A stretch of DNA of 64,000 nucleotides, taken from Streptomyces sp. A012304 (lineage in GTDB: Bacteria > Actinomycetota > Actinomycetes > Streptomycetales > Streptomycetaceae). This document shows positions 58,684 to 64,000 of this stretch, piece by piece. The translations under genes and the position numbers were made by a program. The notes under the pieces are model-generated. The model saw only the letters and a list, made by a program, of their open reading frames with translations, was not told the origin of the DNA and ran no database searches. Each line of letters starts with the position of its first letter. Position 1 is the first letter of the stretch. The stretch spans positions 1 to 64,000 of the forward strand of contig NZ_BQUN01000004.1 of NCBI RefSeq assembly GCF_026008495.1. Direction: 5' to 3'.

Positions 58684-59541
58684 TTGTTCACGTCCGTCGA
58701 CGATGTCTCCGCCCGTCTCGCCGAGACCGGCTACCTGGCCTCCCCCGCCGTCGCCACGACCGTCTTCCTCGCCGACCGGCTCGGCAAGCCGCTCCTCGTG
58801 GAGGGCCCGGCGGGCGTCGGCAAGACCGAACTCGCCAAGGCGGTCGCCCAGGTGGCGGACGCCCGGCTGGTGCGCCTGCAGTGCTACGAGGGCGTCGACG
58901 AGTCCCGGGCGCTGTACGAGTGGAACCACGCCAAGCAGCTGCTGCGCATCAGCGCGAGCCGCGACGAGACATGGGACGAGACCCGCACGGACATCTTCAG
59001 CGAGGAGTTCCTCCTCCCCCGCCCCCTGTTGACCGCGATCCGCGGCGACGAGCCGACGGTGCTGCTGATCGACGAGACCGACAAGGCCGACGTCGAGGTG
59101 GAGGGGCTGCTCCTGGAGGTGCTCAGCGACTTCCAGGTGACCGTGCCGGAGCTGGGCACGATCACCGCGAGCCGACGCCCGTTCGTGGTGCTCACCTCCA
59201 ACGCCAGCCGTGAGCTGTCGGAGGCGCTGCGCCGCCGCTGTCTGTTCCTGCACCTCGGCTTCCCCGACGAGGAGCTGGAGCGGCGGATCGTCCGGCTGAA
59301 GGTGCCCGGCATCGACGCGGCGCTGGCCGCGTCCGTGGTGCGGGTGGTGGGCGCGCTGCGCGCGATGGACCTGCGCAAGGTGCCCTCCGTGGCCGAGACC
59401 ATCGACTGGGCGCGGACCCTGCTCGCCCTGGGCGCCGACACGCTCGACGAGACCCTGGTGCGTGACACGCTGGGCGTGATCCTCAAGCACCAGGACGACG
59501 TCCTGAAGGCCGCCGCGAAGCTGGACCTGGACGCCGTATGA
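58684..59541 (+). CDS. MoxR-family AAA+ ATPase
   Basis: A 285-residue ATPase with a TTG start; GGAGG lies 5 nt upstream and no in-frame ATG or GTG fits the N-terminus. Walker A is GPAGVGKT (Gly41-Thr48), Walker B LLIDETDKAD, sensor 1 VLTSNASRELSEALRRRCLFLHLGFPDEE with the arginine finger. It resembles the CoxD/CarD-like and NorQ-like group. Its stop overlaps the VWA-protein start by 4 bp, so the pair forms a MoxR-VWA chaperone unit that may assemble or insert a metal cofactor into another enzyme. Confidence 0.9.
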   Translation: MFTSVDDVSARLAETGYLASPAVATTVFLADRLGKPLLVEGPAGVGKTELAKAVAQVADARLVRLQCYEGVDESRALYEWNHAKQLLRISASRDETWDETRTDIFSEEFLLPRPLLTAIRGDEPTVLLIDETDKADVEVEGLLLEVLSDFQVTVPELGTITASRRPFVVLTSNASRELSEALRRRCLFLHLGFPDEELERRIVRLKVPGIDAALAASVVRVVGALRAMDLRKVPSVAETIDWARTLLALGADTLDETLVRDTLGVILKHQDDVLKAAAKLDLDAV

Positions 59542-60896
59542 CCGGCCCGGCCGATGCGGCGGCGCGGCTGACGGGGTTCGTCGCCGCGCTGCGCGCGCAC
59601 GGGGTGCGGATCGGCACCGGTGAGACGGTGGACGCGGCCGGGGCCGCCGCGGCACTGGGGTTCGCGGACCGGGTGCTGCTGCGGGAGGGACTGGCCGCGA
59701 CCCTGCTGCGCTCCACGGACCAGCGGCGGCTGTTCGACACCGTCTTCGACCTGTACTTCCCGAGGAGCGTCGGCGCGCCCGGGAACGGGCCCGGGGACCG
59801 GGAGGACCTGCGCGACCGGCTGGCCGCCGCGCTCGCCGACCACGACGAGGCGCTGCTGGGGCGGCTGGCCGTCGAGGCGGTCGACGGCCTGGGCGGATAC
59901 GGGAGTTCACCGGGGTCGGACGGCTGGTCGTCGTACCAGACCCTGGACCGGCTGCGGCCGCAGACGCTGCTGGCGCGGGTGCGGGACGACGTGCGGGCGC
60001 GAGGCGGGGCCGCCGGGTTCACGGACCGGTTGCTGGAGGACGAGATCCGGCGGCGCATCGAGGTGTTCCGGGCGCTGGTGGCGGCGGAGGCGCGGCGCCG
60101 GGTGGCGGAGCGTCGCGGCCGGGACGAGATCGCCCGGCGGGCGGTGGCGCCGACCGCCGACCGGGTCGACTTCCTGTACGCGGGCAAGGACCGGCTGGCC
60201 GAACTGCGGCGCACGGTGGGGCCGTTGGCGCGCAAGCTGGCGACCCGGATGGCGGCACGGCGGCGCCGGGCCGCGCGGGGCTCGATCGATCTGCGCCGCA
60301 CCCTGCGCGGTTCGCTGTCGACGGGCGGGGTGCCGATGCGGCCCGTGCTGCGCCGACGGCGCCCGGCCCGCCCCGAACTGGTGCTGCTGTGCGACGTGTC
60401 GGGCTCGGTGTCCGGCTTCTCCGACTTCACCATGCTGCTGGTGCAGGCGCTGCACGACCAGTTCGGCAAGGTGCGGGTCTTCGCCTTCGTCAACCGGATC
60501 GACGAGGTGACCGGCCTGCTGGAGCACGGCGCCGCCGACCCGGAGGGACTCGGCGCCCGCATCCGCGCCGAGGCCACCCTGACCGGCTGGCACGGCAGCA
60601 GCGACTACGGCGTCGCCCTGGGCGAGTTCGCACAGCGCTACGAGGGCGCGGTGGGCCCGCGCACGACGGTGTTCGTGCTCGGCGACGCCCGGACGAACAT
60701 GAGCGACCCCAACCTGCCGGCCCTGAGGCAGATCGCCGAACGGGCCCGCCGGGTGCACTGGCTGAACCCGGAGCCGCGTCCGCAGTGGGGCACGGGGGAC
60801 TCCGTCGCACCGCTGTACGCCGAGCTGGTGGCGATGCACGAATGCCGCACCGCTCATCAACTCGGCGCGCTGGTCAGCAGGTTGCTGCCGGTGTGA
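59538..60896 (+). CDS. CoxE-like VWA-domain protein
   Basis: A 452-residue protein. The N-terminal 240 residues are helical and Arg-rich; the C-terminal part is a VWA domain whose MIDAS motif is CDVSGSVS (Asp286 first), followed by ATLTGWHGSSDYGVALGEF and VFVLGDARTN that hold the other metal ligands. This is the CoxE/VWA-containing partner of MoxR ATPases, as in carbon-monoxide dehydrogenase maturation. No molybdenum hydroxylase is encoded nearby, so the client is unknown. Translation is coupled to the ATPase gene. Confidence 0.88.
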   Translation: MTGPADAAARLTGFVAALRAHGVRIGTGETVDAAGAAAALGFADRVLLREGLAATLLRSTDQRRLFDTVFDLYFPRSVGAPGNGPGDREDLRDRLAAALADHDEALLGRLAVEAVDGLGGYGSSPGSDGWSSYQTLDRLRPQTLLARVRDDVRARGGAAGFTDRLLEDEIRRRIEVFRALVAAEARRRVAERRGRDEIARRAVAPTADRVDFLYAGKDRLAELRRTVGPLARKLATRMAARRRRAARGSIDLRRTLRGSLSTGGVPMRPVLRRRRPARPELVLLCDVSGSVSGFSDFTMLLVQALHDQFGKVRVFAFVNRIDEVTGLLEHGAADPEGLGARIRAEATLTGWHGSSDYGVALGEFAQRYEGAVGPRTTVFVLGDARTNMSDPNLPALRQIAERARRVHWLNPEPRPQWGTGDSVAPLYAELVAMHECRTAHQLGALVSRLLPV

Positions 60897-60945
60897 CGCG
60901 AAGCGTCCAAGCCCCGCGACGCCGGGATGATCCAAACGACAGGGT

Positions 60946-61311
60946 CTAGTCGCCCGAGGCCTTCGCGTACTCCTTGGCCATCTGGCCCGCGAAGTCGTAC
61001 GCCACGACCTGTTCGTCGCCCACCACCCAGGCGTCGTGACCGGGCGGGCACACGAACACGTCACCGGGGCCGACCTCGCTCTCGCCGCCCTCGTCCATAC
61101 GGATGTGCAGGCGGCCCTGGACGATGTACCCGTTGTGGTGGACCTGGCAGCTGTCCGTCCCCGCGATCGGTGCCACGGACTCGGACCAGCGCCAGCCGGG
61201 CTCGAAGGTCGCCACGGCGAAGTCCAGCCCCGTCATGTGGACGGCTTCGAGGTGACCGCGCGGGAAATCGCGCCGCTCGTCCGGCTTGTCGAGCGTCTTC
61301 ACTTCCAGCAT
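60946..61311 (-). CDS. Cupin-domain protein
   Basis: A 121-residue single cupin with GGAGGAG-type site before the ATG at 61311. The two cupin motifs are seen as QVHHNGYIVQGRLHIRMDEG and GDVFVCPPGHDAWVVGDE. The His pair in the first motif and His in the second could hold a metal. No specific substrate can be assigned; similar proteins act as sugar, quercetin or small-molecule binding domains. It converges on the VWA gene with about 50 bp between. Confidence 0.82.
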   Translation of the reverse strand: MLEVKTLDKPDERRDFPRGHLEAVHMTGLDFAVATFEPGWRWSESVAPIAGTDSCQVHHNGYIVQGRLHIRMDEGGESEVGPGDVFVCPPGHDAWVVGDEQVVAYDFAGQMAKEYAKASGD

Positions 61312-61454
61312 GACGCTCCTCCCTTCCGGCCGCGCTCACCACGGCCGGGGCCCGTCTCCCCCGGCGGCTCTGGACGTCACCGGTGAGGGCCGAGCCCCAC
61401 ACCTCCATCGTCCGCCCGCCACCCGGGCGCCGCCATTCGGGCGATCGGCACCGC

Positions 61455-62432
61455 TCAGGCGCCGCCACCGCAGAGCCGCGCGAACCGCTCCGCGTCGATG
61501 TTCCCCCCGGAGACGATCACTCCGACACGGCGTGGCAGGGGGCCGAGGCGGCCGGCGAGCAGCGCGGCCAGCGGGGTGGCGCCGCTCGGTTCCACCACGA
61601 TCTTCAGCCGTTCGAAGGCGAACCGCATGGCCGCGCGGATCTCGTCGTCGGTGACCAGGGCGATCGCGTCGACGAGCCGCCGGTTCACCGAGAAGGTCAG
61701 TTCGCCGGGTGTGTGCAGGGCCTGTCCGTCGGCGATGGTGCGGGGCACCGGGATGCTCACGCGCCGCCCGGTCTCCAGCGACCGCTTGGTGTCGTCCCCG
61801 GCCTCCGGCTCGATCCCGACGACCCGGATGCCCTCGTACAGTGCCTTCGCGACCGTCGCGCTGCCGGCGATCAGCCCGCCGCCGCCGACCGGTGTCACCA
61901 GCGCGTCCAGCTCCCCTGTCTCTTCGAGGAGTTCGAGTGCGGCGGTGCCCTGTCCGGCCATGACGTGCGGGTGCTCGTAGGGCGGGATCAGGGTGAGGCC
62001 CCGCTCGGCGGCGAGGGCCTCGGCGATGGCCACCCGGTCGCCGGCGTAGCGGTCGTACGTCACGATCTCGGCGCCGTAGGCCTCGGTGGCCTCCCGCTTG
62101 GAGGGCGGGGCGTCCTCGGGCATGACGATCACCGCGGTGGTGCCGACCTCGCGGGCGGCCAGGGCGACGGCCTGGGCGTGGTTGCCGGAGGAGTAGGCGG
62201 CGATGCCCCGGGCGAGCTGCGCCGGGGTGAGCCGGGAGGCCGCGTTGTAGGCGCCGCGGAACTTGAAGGCACCCACCCGCTGGAAGTTCTCGCACTTCAG
62301 CAGGATCTCGGCGCCGACGAGGGCGTCGAGGGTGCGGGAGCGCAGCACGGGCGTGCGGTGGGCGACGCCCCGGAGGCGGGCGGCGGCGTCACGGACGTCG
62401 TCCGGGGTGATCGGCGGCGGTGGGGTGGTCAT
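61455..62432 (-). CDS. Threonine/serine dehydratase-like PLP enzyme
   Basis: A 325-residue fold-type II PLP enzyme. The Schiff-base Lys is in QRVGAFKFRGAYN near residue 57, the phosphate loop is GGGGLIAGSA, and SSGNHAQAVALAA is the substrate-binding Ser-Ser-Gly-Asn-His. It lacks the C-terminal ACT domain of biosynthetic IlvA, so it is the short catabolic or serine-racemase-like type. Its start overlaps the stop of the DauR-like regulator by 4 bp, which suggests amino-acid-linked control. Substrates could be L-threonine, L-serine, hydroxyaspartate or a hydroxyectoine breakdown product. Confidence 0.88.
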   Translation of the reverse strand: MTTPPPPITPDDVRDAAARLRGVAHRTPVLRSRTLDALVGAEILLKCENFQRVGAFKFRGAYNAASRLTPAQLARGIAAYSSGNHAQAVALAAREVGTTAVIVMPEDAPPSKREATEAYGAEIVTYDRYAGDRVAIAEALAAERGLTLIPPYEHPHVMAGQGTAALELLEETGELDALVTPVGGGGLIAGSATVAKALYEGIRVVGIEPEAGDDTKRSLETGRRVSIPVPRTIADGQALHTPGELTFSVNRRLVDAIALVTDDEIRAAMRFAFERLKIVVEPSGATPLAALLAGRLGPLPRRVGVIVSGGNIDAERFARLCGGGA

Positions 62433-63124
62433 GAATGTGCTCCCTCGCTGGTGTCGGTCCGGCCGGCGGGGTGGGACGCCCGCGCCTGGGACAGGTAGCT
62501 GTAGGCGGAGGCCCGGGAGATGCCGAGGCGGGCGGCGACCTGCTCGATCGCGCGGCGCACGGCGAAGACGCCGCGTTCGTCCAGATTGCGGAAGAGGGCC
62601 AGGCGCCGGGCGCGGTCGAGCGCCTGCCAGGTCGTGCGCTCCAGGTGGGTGTCGAGGAGGGCGTCGACGACGGAGTCGATGTCGTCGCCGAAGGTGGTCA
62701 CCGGCGGGTCCGCGGACGGTGCGGCGGTCCCGGCGAGCGCGCCGAGCAGGCTGTGGACGCGGTCGACCTCGGTGACGTCGACGTTGACGCACAGGGCGCC
62801 GAACACCGCGCCGCCCGAGTCGCGCAGCACCATCGTCGACGACTTCAGCAGCCGTCCGGTGCCGGTGCGGGTGACGTAGTTCAGCTCGTCGGCCGCGTCG
62901 TCGCCGCGGGCGAGGACCCGCAGGCCGATCTCGCTCATCGCGCCGCCCACGGTCCGCCCGGTCACCGACCCGGCGACCGCGACCACCGACCTCTCCGGAC
63001 TGCGGTAGTCGTGCAGCACGACCTCGCAGACCGGCCCGAAGGTCGCCGCGATGCCGTCCACGACGGGGCGCAGCGCCCGCAGGATCGCGTCCCGCTCCGC
63101 TTCCCGTGATCCCTCGACCGCCAT
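62429..63124 (-). CDS. DauR-like transcriptional regulator (YheO-PAS and HTH_22)
   Basis: A 231-residue protein with GGGAGGGC before the ATG. The N-terminal 130 residues are a YheO-like PAS domain (FGPVCEVVLHDYRSPERSVVAVAGSV, then KSSTMVLRDSGGAVFGALCVNVDVTEV); the C-terminal helix-turn-helix is RRAIEQVAARLGISRASAYSYLSQARA. This layout matches DauR, a repressor of D-arginine catabolism in Pseudomonas, and other amino-acid-responsive regulators. It is co-translated with the dehydratase and probably controls it. A TTGGAC/GTCCAA inverted-repeat cluster lies 56 bp upstream. Confidence 0.87.
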   Translation of the reverse strand: MAVEGSREAERDAILRALRPVVDGIAATFGPVCEVVLHDYRSPERSVVAVAGSVTGRTVGGAMSEIGLRVLARGDDAADELNYVTRTGTGRLLKSSTMVLRDSGGAVFGALCVNVDVTEVDRVHSLLGALAGTAAPSADPPVTTFGDDIDSVVDALLDTHLERTTWQALDRARRLALFRNLDERGVFAVRRAIEQVAARLGISRASAYSYLSQARASHPAGRTDTSEGAHS

Positions 63125-63179
63125 TCGCCCTCCCTTGTCCCGGCCGGCTCCTCATCCGGACCCCGCCATTAGACTACAC

Positions 63180-63205
63180 GTCCAATGCTTGGACACACAG
63201 TCCAA
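63180..63205. promoter_or_regulatory. Inverted-repeat operator upstream of the DauR-like gene
   Basis: GTCCAA-TGC-TTGGAC (63180-63194) is a perfect 6-3-6 palindrome; a further GTCCAA at 63200-63205 pairs with the same TTGGAC at 5-bp spacing. Three half sites in this position suit binding by the DauR-like dimer. Confidence 0.6.
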
Positions 63206-63343
63206 CACCGACGCCGTCGGGTCCCCGTGTCCCGCCTTCAGGGGAACCGCCGATCAAGGGGTGGCACCGCCAATTGCCGCTTCCCTAGGATGTGTTGTCG
63301 ACCGCGCCGGTCCGCGGCACGGCCCGGAGCTGGGGGAAAAAGG

Positions 63344-64000
63344 ATGCAGCCTGGCAAGCAGCTGTCCACGAAGATCGACGCCACGGTCCCCACGGCCGCG
63401 CGCATGTACGACCACTACCTGGGCGGCAAGGACAACTACGCGGCGGACCGCGCGGCGTGCGAGGAACTCGACAAGGTCGTCCCCAGCACCCGTGCGCTCG
63501 CCCTGAACAACCGGCGCTTCCTGCAACGGGTCGTACGGACCCTGACGCAGGAGCACGGCATCCGGCAGTTCCTCGACCACGGCTCGGGTCTGCCCACCCA
63601 GGACAACGTCCACCAGATCGCCCAGCGCGTCGACCCGAGCGCGCACGTCGTCTACGTCGACAACGACCCGATGGTCCTCGTCCACGGCCGGGCCCTGTTG
63701 GAGCAGGACGAGCGCACCACCGTCATCCACGCCGACATGCGCGAGACCGAGGCGATCTTCACCCACCCCGACACCGAGCGCCTGATCGACTTCTCACAGC
63801 CGGTGGCCGTGCTGTTCAACTCGGTCTTCCACTGCATCCCCGACAGCGGGACCGACGGCCCGCCGGCGGTCGTCCGGCGTGTGGCCGAACGGCTCGCGCC
63901 GGGAAGCTTCCTGGTGATGTGCCAGCTGGTGAGCGACGATCCCAAGGTGCGGGACTTCGTCACGAACTTCATGGACCAGGTCACCCAGGGGCACTGGGGC
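63344..64000 (+). CDS. DUF574-type SAM-dependent methyltransferase, partial
   Basis: The gene runs off the right edge; 219 codons are visible. GGGGGAAAAAGG precedes the ATG. The N-terminal motif ARMYDHYLGGKDNYAADRAA is the hallmark of this actinobacterial methyltransferase family. The SAM-binding stretch is FLDHGSGLPTQDNVHQIAQ, followed by VVYVDNDPMVLVHGRALL and an Asp in HADMRET. Substrates are unknown for nearly all members, which are numerous in Streptomyces. Confidence 0.88.
   Translation, partial: MQPGKQLSTKIDATVPTAARMYDHYLGGKDNYAADRAACEELDKVVPSTRALALNNRRFLQRVVRTLTQEHGIRQFLDHGSGLPTQDNVHQIAQRVDPSAHVVYVDNDPMVLVHGRALLEQDERTTVIHADMRETEAIFTHPDTERLIDFSQPVAVLFNSVFHCIPDSGTDGPPAVVRRVAERLAPGSFLVMCQLVSDDPKVRDFVTNFMDQVTQGHWG

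Noticed and set aside
55882..59541. 1219-codon plus-strand ORF
   Set aside because: Only the last 285 codons, from the TTG at 58684, are a real gene (MoxR ATPase). The upstream part runs antisense through the Rieske-FAD, CBS and hypothetical genes and happens to lack stops.
1..64000. Secondary-metabolite gene cluster
   Set aside because: Single tailoring-type genes occur (PhyH, P450, SDR, methyltransferase), but there is no polyketide, peptide, terpene or RiPP core enzyme, and the genes are not grouped.
1..64000. Prophage, integrative element, CRISPR array or tRNA-linked island
   Set aside because: I found no integrase, transposase, phage structural gene, regularly spaced repeat-spacer array or tRNA gene; gene composition is even throughout.

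Overview
The window is very GC-rich, actinobacterial DNA and almost certainly comes from a Streptomyces chromosome. Third codon positions are nearly all G or C, GTG and TTG starts are common, and many neighbours overlap by 4 bp (ATGA or GTGA). Several small families typical of streptomycetes are present: DUF4235, DUF5999, DUF4230, DUF1304 and the DUF574-type SAM methyltransferases. I see no rRNA, tRNA, CRISPR array, phage gene or transposase. About 64 protein genes, one gene remnant, four hairpin terminators and several well-formed operators can be supported.

Left part (1-20 kb): a truncated sigma-like gene at the edge; a divergent AraC regulator and PhyH-type dioxygenase; a secreted protein, a flavoprotein and an unusual HAD-M28 peptidase fusion; a secreted serine hydrolase, a LysE exporter, an F420-type reductase and a glutathionyl-hydroquinone-reductase-like protein. 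Two self-contained regulatory modules follow. One is a DUF1304/TetR pair divergent from a PPOX-fold protein across a cluster of TGGACACCTGTCCA palindromes. The other is an alcohol dehydrogenase/aldehyde dehydrogenase pair divergent from a MarR gene across two ACAGGNTTCCTGT palindromes.

Middle (17.9-40 kb): a STAS anti-anti-sigma protein, DUF4230 and VanZ membrane proteins, an SDR enzyme, an operon of PHP protein, HAD phosphatase and FUSC transporter, a nucleotide-sugar-epimerase-like SDR, a ROK regulator, a phosphotransferase, an orphan C-terminal tail of a P450-reductase-type flavoprotein, an HD protein, an EF-G-binding (FBP) protein, a second FUSC transporter, a Tat lipoprotein lactonase, a DUF2470 gene preceded by an iron box, a TetR-P450 module, a Cys-cluster/pentapeptide-repeat fusion, a PIG-L deacetylase and an S33 peptidase.

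Right-centre (40.1-55.8 kb) is the most coherent region: a complete L-rhamnose catabolic locus. On the minus strand lie an ABC importer (rhaTPQS), mutarotase, a secreted BNR-type propeller protein and a LacI regulator. Divergently on the plus strand lie L-rhamnose isomerase, a fused rhamnulose-phosphate aldolase/lactaldehyde dehydrogenase, rhamnulokinase and then lutABC for L-lactate oxidation. The set could take extracellular rhamnose to dihydroxyacetone phosphate and pyruvate. The central intergenic region has two divergent promoters, each with a LacI-type operator just after the -10 box. The propeller protein is a candidate rhamnose-releasing lyase.

Right end (55.8-64 kb): a Rieske-FAD oxidoreductase, a CBS protein, an unknown protein, a MoxR-type ATPase with a CoxE-like VWA protein, a cupin, a threonine-dehydratase-like enzyme coupled to a DauR-like regulator, and a truncated SAM methyltransferase.
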